A DNA stretch of 64,000 nt from Pseudobdellovibrio exovorus JSS (GTDB taxonomy: Bacteria; Bdellovibrionota; Bdellovibrionia; Bdellovibrionales; Bdellovibrionaceae). The DNA is taken from NCBI RefSeq assembly GCF_000348725.1, contig NC_020813.1, positions 1,960,248 through 2,024,247 of the forward strand, read 5' to 3'. The stretch's first letter is position 1. Each line of letters opens with the position of its first letter. Shown here piece by piece: positions 23,821-32,645 of the stretch. Below the pieces are notes generated by a model. The model was given only the letters and a program-made list of their open reading frames with translations, made no database searches and was not told the DNA's origin. The position numbers and the translations under genes are program-made.

Positions 23821-26233
23821 TGCGCTTCCTATTGATTCGTACCTTGAGACCGCTGCACTCGCTTTTATAAAAAGTGCGAATGTTATTTTAACAGCGCCTC
23901 CCGGCTCTGGAAAAACGTCCCGCACTCCAGCTTATCTTTTAAAACACTTCAAAAAAATTATCGTCTTAGTGCCTCGCCGTATTGCTGCCCTGTCTTCTGC
24001 GGCCCGTATCTGTGATGAAAATAATTGGAATCTAGGTGAAGACGTTGGCTATCAGGTGCGTTTTGAAAACAAGACACAAGCTAATACACGTTTAATCTTT
24101 ATGACTGAGGGTGTGTTTGTAAAAAAACTCAACGATCCGAAGCTATGGCAAGATCTTGAGTTGATTATTTTTGACGAATTTCATGAGCGCTCATCGCAAT
24201 TGGATTTAGCTTTAGGAGTGTGTTTAGAAAAGCAAATTTTAGAGCAATCGATTAAGATGCTGGTGATGTCGGCGACCTTAAATACCGAAAAACTTCAAAG
24301 TTATTTACCTGAAAGCACTTTGGTCGAAGTGGAAAGCTCACCTTATCCCTTACAAATTGTATACTCGAAGAAGTCCCAAAGATTGATGTGCGATTACCAA
24401 TTTGCGGATCAGCTTATCGAGACTCTACAAAGCGCCGTTAACACCTGCAAAAAAGATATCCTGATCTTTTTACCGGGCTTAGCTGAAATACGTTTTATTG
24501 CACGAGCCATAGAAAATAAATTTAGTTCTCTTGAAGTGGCTATTTTACATGGGTCGACGCCGTTGGCTGAACAAAAAAGAATTTTGGCTCCTACCGCTCA
24601 ACGCCGGATTATTCTATCGACGAATGTGGCGGAGTCGTCGCTGACATTACCTTCGATAGATGGCGTGATTGACTCGGGTTTAGAAAAAAAAGCGGTTACT
24701 GAAAGTAAAATCGGCTTTAAAAAGCTAGAGCTGACCCGCATTTCTTTATTTTCAGCCAAACAGCGCGCAGGGCGAGCCGCACGTACAGGAGCTGGAGTTT
24801 GTTATCGTCTGTGGCATGAACTGGATGAGCGTTCCATGGATGAACAGATTGAACCGGAAATTCTAAGTAGTGATCTTTTAACAGAGAGTCTGACTTTGGC
24901 CTCTATCGGCATTAAAGATCCAGATAGCTTTAGCTGGCTTGATCGCCCGAAGAAACCCTTTAAAAAGGCCCTTGAACAGCTTCAAAGTTGGGAACTGTTA
25001 GATCAAAACCTCGATATCACCTCTAAAGGGCGTCTTGTGCAAAGTTGCCCTTTAGACATCGAACGCGCCTTGCTTTTTGTTGAACTGGCTGTAGCCGGCT
25101 TTCAGCCCGAAGCCGCGACTTTCTTGGGCTTTATTGAAAGTACTAACTTTGATAAACAAACTGAAGCCATCGATTTAGCGTCCTTGCACCTTAATGATGC
25201 TGGTTTACGAATTGCCAACCAACTGAGCCGTCTTTTTATTACGTTAAAGGAAAGTGAATTTAAGACCTTTAAAGAGCAGTTGATTCATACCTTCTTCAGA
25301 TACTTCCCGCACCGTATTGCACAGCTTAAAGATGGCGTACAAGCAGTATCCAGCTTGGGACGCGGAATTGAACTGTCGTCTTATCTTGTGACACCGCAAG
25401 TGCGCTATTTCTTATTATTGTCAGGACGCGACTACACGCAGGCGATCACCAAGTGTGACTTTGCCATAGGAGTAACACCTGAGGAATTTACAAGACACAG
25501 CCAACAAAATGTTCTGACTCAAACAGAAATTCTTTTAGATGAGGAACGACAGCAGCTTTATAAAATAGAGCGAAAAACTGCTGGTAACTTCGTGCTTTCT
25601 GAAGGGGTCAAAACATTCCTTAAACCTACGGAGTTAAAAGAACATTTTGCTGATTTTCTAAATCAACGTTTCTTTGAACTTTTGGAAAAGAATGAATCTT
25701 TTCAGAAGTATCATAACAAAATGAATTTCTTGAAGAAAAGATCATCTGATTTAGGATACAACTCGAACGACTTTAGCTTTTTAGAAGACCTGAACGAGCA
25801 GTTAAAATCCAGCGTGATTGATACAGTGGGAAGCCTTGAAGATTTTTATCAATTAAATATCTATGAGCTTTTATTGTTTCTGACACCAGATAAAATAAAA
25901 TCAGATCTACTGCAATTGCCCGACTACTTTAAACTTCCTAATAGCAAAACAGTTCCGATTGATTACCTATCAGAACAGGCACCAAAAGTTTCTGCTCGTA
26001 TTCAAGAGTTCTTTGGCTTGCAAAAAAATCCTACCTTATTAAAGGATCGCCTTCGTATGACCATCGAGCTTTTGGCTCCAAACTACCGCCCAGCACAGGT
26101 TACAAGCCAGCTCGAAAACTTTTGGAAAACAAGTTACCTTGAAATTCGCAAAGAACTGAAAGCACGCTACCCTAAACATGCATGGCCAGAAGATCCCTCT
26201 AGTTATATAGCTCCGATACAAAACAAAAAATAA
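23807..26233 (+). CDS. hrpB: ATP-dependent RNA helicase HrpB
   Basis: 808 residues, usual for HrpB. The DEAH/RHA helicase motifs appear in order: motif I APPGSGKTSR (GSGKT at 33-37), motif II as DEFHERS, motif III MSATL, motif V with IDGVIDSGLEKK, and motif VI QRAGRAARTGAG. The C-terminal HrpB-specific region ends with the characteristic segment of paired Pro, Lys and Trp residues (YPKHAWPEDP). The ATG lies inside the end of the rsmI-like gene. HrpB is a widespread putative RNA helicase whose cellular RNA target is poorly defined. Confidence 0.95.
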   Translation: MPKLDALPIDSYLETAALAFIKSANVILTAPPGSGKTSRTPAYLLKHFKKIIVLVPRRIAALSSAARICDENNWNLGEDVGYQVRFENKTQANTRLIFMTEGVFVKKLNDPKLWQDLELIIFDEFHERSSQLDLALGVCLEKQILEQSIKMLVMSATLNTEKLQSYLPESTLVEVESSPYPLQIVYSKKSQRLMCDYQFADQLIETLQSAVNTCKKDILIFLPGLAEIRFIARAIENKFSSLEVAILHGSTPLAEQKRILAPTAQRRIILSTNVAESSLTLPSIDGVIDSGLEKKAVTESKIGFKKLELTRISLFSAKQRAGRAARTGAGVCYRLWHELDERSMDEQIEPEILSSDLLTESLTLASIGIKDPDSFSWLDRPKKPFKKALEQLQSWELLDQNLDITSKGRLVQSCPLDIERALLFVELAVAGFQPEAATFLGFIESTNFDKQTEAIDLASLHLNDAGLRIANQLSRLFITLKESEFKTFKEQLIHTFFRYFPHRIAQLKDGVQAVSSLGRGIELSSYLVTPQVRYFLLLSGRDYTQAITKCDFAIGVTPEEFTRHSQQNVLTQTEILLDEERQQLYKIERKTAGNFVLSEGVKTFLKPTELKEHFADFLNQRFFELLEKNESFQKYHNKMNFLKKRSSDLGYNSNDFSFLEDLNEQLKSSVIDTVGSLEDFYQLNIYELLLFLTPDKIKSDLLQLPDYFKLPNSKTVPIDYLSEQAPKVSARIQEFFGLQKNPTLLKDRLRMTIELLAPNYRPAQVTSQLENFWKTSYLEIRKELKARYPKHAWPEDPSSYIAPIQNKK

Positions 26234-26366
26234 GTCTGTTACTTACAGCAAGCGCTTTTATTCTAAGCAATTTAAGATCATGACAGAAATAAGTGGTGTC
26301 GTTTTGTTTTGGCCTACACTTTGCTAACTCTGATTTTCATCAATAAAAATGGGGGAAATGAATTTT

Positions 26367-27155
26367 ATGAAACCAGTTATGAAAAAAGTGAGTCAATTAG
26401 CTCTATTAGCAGTTGTGGCTGTCAGCTTCACAGGCTGCGATGAAAAAGATGTTGTGAATGGTATTATTATCGGTGGAATCATCGGTGGTATCGCTGCCGG
26501 TGCGGATCTAACAGTGGATACAGGCCGTCCTGGTTACACATTCCTATCTGATTGTGAAGGATACAATCGTGAATGGGTTTGTGAATGGTATTCTGGTAAC
26601 TGGCGCCGTACACACCGCCGTCATACTTATAATCCGCCATACCCAGCTCCTCACTATCCGCCACATCGTCCACCGCCACCACGCCCAGGCTACCCACGTC
26701 GTCACTTTAGTGCGGAAGTTGGATCTGCAAATACAGCCACTGTAATAACAGATTTAAAAGCCTTACAAATCGAAGATCGTTGGAAACTAAAGCCAGCGGC
26801 TGCTTCTAAGTTGTCTCTTGTAATCGAAAATGCAAAAGGTGGAGACTTAAAAGCATTTTCTGGCATTGGATTAAACTTACGTGACCTCAACACTTTGTTA
26901 CAGAAAAAACAAGTGAGCGCAGATAACCTAGAAAAAGTATCACGCCAATTACAAACGACAGAAGACAATGCGTTAGCAATCTTGAATGACTTTGTACGTG
27001 AGTACCAACTTCAACAACGTGATCAAAACAGTGCTATGTGGCAGCAATGTGTTGCTAGCGGAAATTGGAAAACTCCAGAAGTAGCTAGTTGCTCTTCATT
27101 AAGTGATGCAGGCTGCGCACCGACAACTGGCGCCTCTAGCTGCTTACCTCTATAA
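26367..27155 (+). CDS. Lipoprotein with glycine zipper and Pro/His-rich segment
   Basis: 262 residues. The lipobox is SFTGC with Cys24. It is followed by a Gly/Ile-rich segment (residues about 33-46) that resembles a glycine zipper, an aromatic/Cys region, a Pro/His/Arg-rich stretch at about 90-115, and a helical domain with many Leu and Lys. Six Cys lie in the mature part, four of them near the C-terminus, suggesting disulfides. The ATG at 26367 has GGGGGAA upstream; ATGs at 26349 and 26358 overlap that site. No family is recognised. It is monocistronic with a strong terminator, so it may be abundant. Confidence 0.75.
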   Translation: MKPVMKKVSQLALLAVVAVSFTGCDEKDVVNGIIIGGIIGGIAAGADLTVDTGRPGYTFLSDCEGYNREWVCEWYSGNWRRTHRRHTYNPPYPAPHYPPHRPPPPRPGYPRRHFSAEVGSANTATVITDLKALQIEDRWKLKPAAASKLSLVIENAKGGDLKAFSGIGLNLRDLNTLLQKKQVSADNLEKVSRQLQTTEDNALAILNDFVREYQLQQRDQNSAMWQQCVASGNWKTPEVASCSSLSDAGCAPTTGASSCLPL

Positions 27156-27180
27156 GCACCTGTAGTTCAACGCTCAATAA

Positions 27181-27214
27181 AAAAGGCCTATCAGAAATAC
27201 CTGATAGGCCTTTT
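27181..27214. terminator. Strong bidirectional terminator
   Basis: A perfect 14-bp stem (27181-27194 with 27201-27214), loop AAATAC, with A-rich and T-rich flanks. It separates the lipoprotein gene from the convergent pilus operon. Confidence 0.95.
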
Positions 27215-27237
27215 TCTTTTTGATATTTATCGAAGTC

Positions 27238-28167
27238 TTAGTCAGCAGAAGAGACAGTAAACGTGATCGTATCGGTATAGGTCCCTGCCGCTGCTCCAGT
27301 CATATTCCCGATAGTCACAGCGATAGGAATTCTTTGTCCGCCCGTTGGCGAGACTCCTGAGGCCGAAAGTACCATCGACGGCGATGGCTGTAACGAAACT
27401 GATGAACCATTCAGTGTTAATGTGTAAGGAATAGTTGTGGATTTTTGGTCATTGTGAATTCGTCCTGCATTCGTTGAACTCACTGAAATTTTATAACCAG
27501 CATTATAGCCCAGTACTAAATCCACGCTTCGAGTGGCACCTTCCTCTAAGTTTCCAAAATTCAATGACTGTGAAACTGAAAAGGGATTAAAAGCAGCACC
27601 TGTGCCCACTAAAGACAGATCAACTTTGCGACTTTGATTAAAACTCAAGGTCACCGAGCTTGTATTTTGTAAATTCGGACTACTTAAATCACCTTGATAG
27701 AGTTTAATAACAAAGTTTTGACTGTACTGCCCGAAACGCAAATAGGTGTTGGGATCAATATAAGGTCGATAGTAAACTTCAGTCGTGTCGTTGGATCCAC
27801 TGAAAGTTCCGGATAAAGTATCAGATAGCGATGAAGCCTCATTCAAAGATTTTATAATTTGAGTGCGTCCGGCATCTTTATAAATCTGTACAGGATACTC
27901 ATCCCCTCCCGAACTTAAGGAGCGATTAACATAAGAAGAGGCGCCTCCATTTTCAAAGACAACAAAAAAATTGCAATTTGTGTTGTTATCATCACGACGA
28001 ATACGAATTTGAATACTGGGAAAGTTATCAGAGCTTAAGCTCACAGAAGACGTCGTCATCATTTGTAAATTGTTGGCACAAGCGGAAGCAACTTCTGTTA
28101 CAAATAAAAATGATAAGAACAGAAGCTGTATCGATGTCTTTCTGATATTTTGTGGGCTCAGTATCAT
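27238..28167 (-). CDS. Chaperone-usher pilus tip subunit (spore coat U-like)
   Basis: 309 residues with a signal peptide (cleavage near VASA). The N-terminal half (about 30-180) is unrecognised and contains two Cys that could form a disulfide. The C-terminal half (about 190-309) resembles the spore coat protein U/Csu subunit fold and ends in the donor-strand-type AGTYTDTITFTV segment, similar to the end of the major pilin. The two-domain layout and the position after the usher suggest the tip adhesin. The ATG overlaps the usher stop (ATGA). Confidence 0.75.
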   Translation of the reverse strand: MILSPQNIRKTSIQLLFLSFLFVTEVASACANNLQMMTTSSVSLSSDNFPSIQIRIRRDDNNTNCNFFVVFENGGASSYVNRSLSSGGDEYPVQIYKDAGRTQIIKSLNEASSLSDTLSGTFSGSNDTTEVYYRPYIDPNTYLRFGQYSQNFVIKLYQGDLSSPNLQNTSSVTLSFNQSRKVDLSLVGTGAAFNPFSVSQSLNFGNLEEGATRSVDLVLGYNAGYKISVSSTNAGRIHNDQKSTTIPYTLTLNGSSVSLQPSPSMVLSASGVSPTGGQRIPIAVTIGNMTGAAAGTYTDTITFTVSSAD

Positions 28168-30608
28168 GTTCCTGCCTTTTTTTCGACTTTGATATCACCG
28201 AGGTCTAAATCACTTGCGGATTCAATTTCTGATTCAACTTCACTGGAGTCAGGCATTTGAATTATCAGTGGGATTCTCTCTAATCGAGGGTCTGATAACT
28301 CGACTTCATAACTTCCATAGGATATCCCATCCAAAATAAAATTTCCAGACTCGTCCGTAAAGAAACTATCCGAAAATACTCGTCCATCTGAGGTCCAAAT
28401 TTTTCCGTAAGCGTAGTTAACAAGTTCAGGATTATCCGATTTTAAGCGTCCTTTGACGACTACAGAGCGCACGACTTGTAAAGGGACAAAGATTCCACTG
28501 CGATAACTCGGCTTCATAACGTAAGCCTCGCGCTCTAAATAGAAACCCATTGGCAGCTCTGTGGAGTCAATTTGAAGTTGGCTCTCAATATAAGACGTCA
28601 AATTCGTGTAGACAATTTTCTGACCATCTTTCAGAGGAATACCTTCATCCCCCTGTGTATCTGGTACCGTCAATTGACTTTTTCCCAAACCTCTTGCCGC
28701 AACAATAGCGAAAGAATCCGAAATCGGACGCGATAGCCCTACACTTTCCTGTGTCCATGCCACCGCTGATCTTAATCCCACTTGCCCTGTAAATGAACGA
28801 TCATCACCTAAACGTGTCTGATTCAAGCGAACATTCGGTTCGACCACACGGCCAAAATACTCTGCATCCAAATCAAAGCTTTCACTAGACACTCCATCTG
28901 TAGGATTTCTTTGTGCCGCCAACAATCCAAGTCTTGTATCCTGATACTGCCGCGAGTTGTTATGATTGTATCTTAAAGAGCTTTCTCGCACAGCCGAGTT
29001 ATAGGCAACAGCCGCTGACGAATATCCTAAAATTTCATTCCACGTCAGTGTCAGTAAAATTTGATCCCGTCTTTGATTCGACCATTCATACGACACATCC
29101 CCCATCCACTCGCGAGAGAAGTAAGTTTGAAATCCTAAGCGTCTGGTCGATTCATCGACCCCTGTGTTCTGTCCTTTAAGCTCCGTTAAAGCAAAACTCA
29201 ATGAACTCGTACTGCCCAATTGTTTTTGCGCTACGAAATCATACTTATCTGAGTAATACGGCAAGATGGTCGTAGGATACTGAATACTTTTGAAATTAGA
29301 AGAACGATTTTCTATTCCACCAAATACACGCATGTGGCTGACAACATTGTTATGTATATCAGGAGAGCTATAACGCCAGCGCCACGCTCGGCCCGCATCA
29401 GCCGAGTCATCGCGGTAGTACGCTACATCCAAGAAGTGAGTACCAAGACTTGTGATCAGCCCCCCACCAATTTGATATTGCTGAGCATCTTGATAGTTTT
29501 GGAAACCCGCCTGAAAAGTAAAAGCATTGGTTACACCATAGCGATGATAAATTGATGAAAAAACATGGTCATCATAGCGCTTGTCGAAATTGTTATAATA
29601 AGAAGGGATTCCGGCTTGATATGAAAAATCATGTACGCCTTCAGATAAAATTTGATCATCAAACATCAGATCAACCATAAACTCTTCGCGACCGCCGAAG
29701 TCGTCTAACATCACAACTTGCACAAGGTTACGCCCATAGAGTACAGGTAGCTCTCGTAAATTGTACGGTCCTGGGTTGACTCGAATTCTAGAGATCAAAC
29801 TTCCATTCACATAGACTTCCATGATGGAACTCTGTTTGACCTGTATCAGTGCCGAGCGCTTTGTTAAAGAGCCTAAATCTGGGCGGATATTAAATTGCTT
29901 CTGTATCTGAACGCCTGCAGCGGGCAAAGCCGCTTGAAACCCCTGAGCCCCCGTATCAAAATCACCAAAGCGATAGCGGATTTGTCTTGCCTCTTGATTG
30001 TAAACTAAAGAGCTATTCTGCCTTTGAAAAGACTGTGGCTCTTGTTCACGATAGGTCGCCGTACTTTCTAGAGTAAGAAAATTCAGGTTCTGTATCAGTT
30101 CTAATTGTCCTTGAATCGGTCCATACTGCTCACGACTTCCAGCCCCTGTCGTGTTTTGTGTGCTATACGAAGTTTGTACTGAGTAGTTCAAGTAACCTGA
30201 ATAAGGTTTTCCTTCAATCGCTAAGCCTGTTTTTTCACGATACCCATTCAACGGAAAATCCTTGATCAAACGCTGATTCAAGGGGATATCCAGTTTCAAT
30301 CGGAGTTCTTTTTCATCAAAATTAGCTTGGATACCAACCCGTTCCAGTTCAGAGACCATTAAGGTATCGCTGGCATCACGCACTAGGCTCTGTAAATGAC
30401 GAATTTTATTGCGCTCAAGGTACGGGGCCAATACTTCAGCTAAAGATGATGCCCGCACTGAGTTGGCTAAGCCTGTATCTAAAGCAACATCCATAGGAGC
30501 TTGCCCGATGACAACCTCATCAAGAGTCACTTCAACAGGAATCCACTCTGCGTTCGCAAATATAGAAAAAGTTAAAATGGAAACAACTGTTAGCAGTCTA
30601 ATCTGCAT
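28164..30608 (-). CDS. Chaperone-usher pilus outer-membrane usher
   Basis: 814 residues. After a signal peptide (ending FANA) comes an N-terminal domain that would bind chaperone-subunit complexes, a long 24-strand-type barrel region, the conserved PGPYNLRELPVLYGRNLVQVV plug/strand segment near residue 280, and C-terminal domains rich in Val and Asp. It threads pilus subunits through the outer membrane. The gene overlaps the chaperone gene by 11 nt and the tip gene by 4 nt. The motif pattern fits an archaic or alternative chaperone-usher class better than the classical FimD class, but that placement is by eye. Confidence 0.88.
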   Translation of the reverse strand: MQIRLLTVVSILTFSIFANAEWIPVEVTLDEVVIGQAPMDVALDTGLANSVRASSLAEVLAPYLERNKIRHLQSLVRDASDTLMVSELERVGIQANFDEKELRLKLDIPLNQRLIKDFPLNGYREKTGLAIEGKPYSGYLNYSVQTSYSTQNTTGAGSREQYGPIQGQLELIQNLNFLTLESTATYREQEPQSFQRQNSSLVYNQEARQIRYRFGDFDTGAQGFQAALPAAGVQIQKQFNIRPDLGSLTKRSALIQVKQSSIMEVYVNGSLISRIRVNPGPYNLRELPVLYGRNLVQVVMLDDFGGREEFMVDLMFDDQILSEGVHDFSYQAGIPSYYNNFDKRYDDHVFSSIYHRYGVTNAFTFQAGFQNYQDAQQYQIGGGLITSLGTHFLDVAYYRDDSADAGRAWRWRYSSPDIHNNVVSHMRVFGGIENRSSNFKSIQYPTTILPYYSDKYDFVAQKQLGSTSSLSFALTELKGQNTGVDESTRRLGFQTYFSREWMGDVSYEWSNQRRDQILLTLTWNEILGYSSAAVAYNSAVRESSLRYNHNNSRQYQDTRLGLLAAQRNPTDGVSSESFDLDAEYFGRVVEPNVRLNQTRLGDDRSFTGQVGLRSAVAWTQESVGLSRPISDSFAIVAARGLGKSQLTVPDTQGDEGIPLKDGQKIVYTNLTSYIESQLQIDSTELPMGFYLEREAYVMKPSYRSGIFVPLQVVRSVVVKGRLKSDNPELVNYAYGKIWTSDGRVFSDSFFTDESGNFILDGISYGSYEVELSDPRLERIPLIIQMPDSSEVESEIESASDLDLGDIKVEKKAGT

Positions 30609-31320
30609 CTTTCATTTCAATCTGTGCAGGACGTGCTTTAAGATCAAATTGGGATGCGCTTTTAAAAGTATATGTACGACGTCCACCCGATAAAAGATTC
30701 TCTCCGTTCCAATCTTTAACAAGATTTTCATCTACGACGATGTGACGCCCCTGTGTATCTTGTAACTTGATAGAGACTCCGCGCAACAGTCTGTGACGTG
30801 TACCTGTATTCGCAATCGTCATTTGTACTTGACCATTTGCAGGAGCCGTAATGGATTCAACTTCAATTTGAGGAAAAAATTTAGACTGATTTACATAAAC
30901 TGAAGCAACAAACTCGAATAGAAATTTAACCCCTGATTGACGTGTTTCTTCTTTAAAGTCCACTGGCAATTGCGTTGCTACTAATCTATATGACTGCTCA
31001 CGATCAATTTCTTTGGGGCCACTATAAACAACGCGAATCACACGAGAGTCTTTTGAATTCAACGAAAATTGCGTTGGAAAGACTTTAAAGTCCTGAGTCG
31101 GTTCGCGTGTTTCAATTCCTTTATCATCCACAATACGACGATACATTTGAATTTTAACTGCAATTTTTTCTTGGGCTTCATTATCTACACGGATAGTCTT
31201 CGCCGCATGTGTTCCTGTCGGTTGAAAATCTACGACCATTGGATCTAATCTAAACGCCCACGTGGTCACAGGGCTTAATACAGATACTAAACTAATAACG
31301 GCAAGAATATGTTTGTACAT
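30598..31320 (-). CDS. Periplasmic pilus chaperone (PapD-like)
   Basis: 240 residues with a signal peptide ending near AFRLD. The first immunoglobulin-like domain is recognised from RLDPMVVDFQPTGTHAAKTI and the YRRIVDDKG loop; the second domain carries ALDFKEE-like acidic strands. Pilus chaperones of this group complete subunit folds by donor-strand complementation and deliver them to the usher. A short GAGAG site lies before the ATG. It sits 65 nt downstream of the small exported protein gene and overlaps the usher gene. Confidence 0.88.
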   Translation of the reverse strand: MYKHILAVISLVSVLSPVTTWAFRLDPMVVDFQPTGTHAAKTIRVDNEAQEKIAVKIQMYRRIVDDKGIETREPTQDFKVFPTQFSLNSKDSRVIRVVYSGPKEIDREQSYRLVATQLPVDFKEETRQSGVKFLFEFVASVYVNQSKFFPQIEVESITAPANGQVQMTIANTGTRHRLLRGVSIKLQDTQGRHIVVDENLVKDWNGENLLSGGRRTYTFKSASQFDLKARPAQIEMKDAD

Positions 31321-31385
31321 ACTCTCATTTTAAAACAATTTCTTATGTCGTGATAGGGAAATCAATTAGATATAGCACGTGTCTA

Positions 31386-31706
31386 TTAAGGCGCTTCAAT
31401 GCGAATATGACGATAGTCATCGAGTTCCTGTGCACTTGTCACCACTTCCCAACGTCTAGAGTCCAAAGTAAATGTATTCTTGCCAACAGGTGCTCCAACA
31501 GAGGCTGGCTGACGTCCGACCTGTGACACTTTAGCCACATAGACTTTGTATCCTGACTCCGGTTTAGGAATTAAAAGAGTGCGACCTACATCGTTTTTCT
31601 TAAGATGATAAGGAGCGTGACGAACAACCCCTGAAATTTTCAAAGTTGATTGCGCATAAGAAACTGCTGCAACAAACAAGATAACTAACGCCACTACACC
31701 CTTCAT
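31386..31706 (-). CDS. Small exported protein in pilus locus
   Basis: 106 residues with a signal peptide (SYA-QST). The mature part of about 87 residues is basic and strand-rich (KISGVVRHAPYHL, then GYKVYVAKVSQVG) with no Cys. It is not recognisable as a pilin and lacks a clear donor strand. GGGAG lies 4 nt before the ATG. Placed between the major pilin terminator and the chaperone gene, it could be a minor component or assembly factor, but the sequence does not say which. Confidence 0.7.
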   Translation of the reverse strand: MKGVVALVILFVAAVSYAQSTLKISGVVRHAPYHLKKNDVGRTLLIPKPESGYKVYVAKVSQVGRQPASVGAPVGKNTFTLDSRRWEVVTSAQELDDYRHIRIEAP

Positions 31707-31805
31707 ATTACTCCCGTCTTTAGTCTAGATACCTATCGGAAGGTCTAGCCACAGAAATGAGGACACGAAGAAGGTTTTTTAAATCTGTCTCAATTCAATC
31801 CAAAA

Positions 31806-31839
31806 AAATAAAAGGGAGCTTGTTAGCTCCCTTTTATTT
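31806..31839 (-). terminator. Terminator between major pilin and assembly genes
   Basis: A perfect 15-bp stem (31806-31820 with 31825-31839) with a TGTT loop and T-rich flanks on both strands. It follows the pilin stop by about 30 nt and lies inside the co-directional pilus locus, so most transcripts starting at the pilin promoter should stop here, giving more pilin than usher. Confidence 0.85.
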
Positions 31840-31871
31840 CTATTTTAGAATAGCAATCGAGGTAATCGAAA

Positions 31872-32342
31872 TTAGTTCGCAACAATTGAAATTGTAACAG
31901 TATCTTGGTACGTACCGGCCATCGCATTGCTCAATGGTGTTACGTTTACGATTACTTGTGATGTCTGAGTTGTCATGTTGTTCAAGTTACTTACAGTTTT
32001 CACTGTTTGATCTGTCTGATGTAATGAAATCGCAGACTGACCATTGTAACTTACAGTGTACGGAGTTTGTTTACCGTTATCTGTAGTGTGAATCAAACGA
32101 CCAGCATTAGCTGATTTCATATTGATTTTATAACCTGTTGGGCTGTTTGATTTTTCAGTTACTTCAGCCACGTTTCTGTTAGTTTCACCACCGATGATAT
32201 TCAATGCTGTAGCTTCAGCTTTAGCGTTGATGATGATCTCGTTAGTTACACCAACAACACCTTGTAATTGCAAAGTGCCCGTTGTTGCTGCCATTGCAGA
32301 TGTGGTAGCTAACATCACGAATGCTGTTAAAAATGTTTTCAT
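31872..32342 (-). CDS. Major pilin subunit (spore coat U/Csu-like)
   Basis: 156 residues with a signal peptide (AMA-ATT). The mature part starts with alternating hydrophobic residues (TGTLQLQGVVGV) suited to donor-strand exchange, and ends AGTYQDTVTISIV like the tip subunit. It lacks Cys. AAGAAGGAG lies 6 nt upstream of the ATG, a strong site. Together with the terminator immediately downstream, this fits the abundant shaft subunit. Confidence 0.82.
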   Translation of the reverse strand: MKTFLTAFVMLATTSAMAATTGTLQLQGVVGVTNEIIINAKAEATALNIIGGETNRNVAEVTEKSNSPTGYKINMKSANAGRLIHTTDNGKQTPYTVSYNGQSAISLHQTDQTVKTVSNLNNMTTQTSQVIVNVTPLSNAMAGTYQDTVTISIVAN

Positions 32343-32645
32343 AAAATTCTCCTTCTTAAATTTGTTATTCTTTAAAACTAATCTTTTGTTTATTAATTCA
32401 AAAATTTCTTTTTATACTTTCGTTTGCAATTCACATACTCGAACTTTCTATGCTCACTTGCAGTATAGAGTTACTGGGATCAGTAAATACTTTGTGTGTA
32501 GTTATTTTTATCATTTGCTGTACAACTTATTTACTCACTCTTTTTGAAAAATAGATACAGAGATAGAGAACTTCTATTCAGAGATAGAGTTAAAAACATA
32601 GAGTGAAAAATTTAAACAACCAGCTGACTGTTTGCTCTAGTGAAT
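32343..32645. other. Intergenic region upstream of the major pilin gene
   Basis: About 300 AT-rich bases between the pilin and sugar-dehydrogenase genes, with no open frame of note. It holds a CAGAGATAGAG direct repeat (32558-32568 and 32579-32589, 21 bp apart) and a third partial ATAGAG at 32598-32603. A TATAAA box (minus strand, about 32408-32413) lies near the pilin start, but no convincing -35 box accompanies it. No terminator is seen for the upstream gene. Confidence 0.5.

Noticed and set aside
32343-32645. A small unannotated gene upstream of the pilin gene.
   Set aside because: No frame with a ribosome site and sensible composition; the region is AT-rich and regulatory in appearance.
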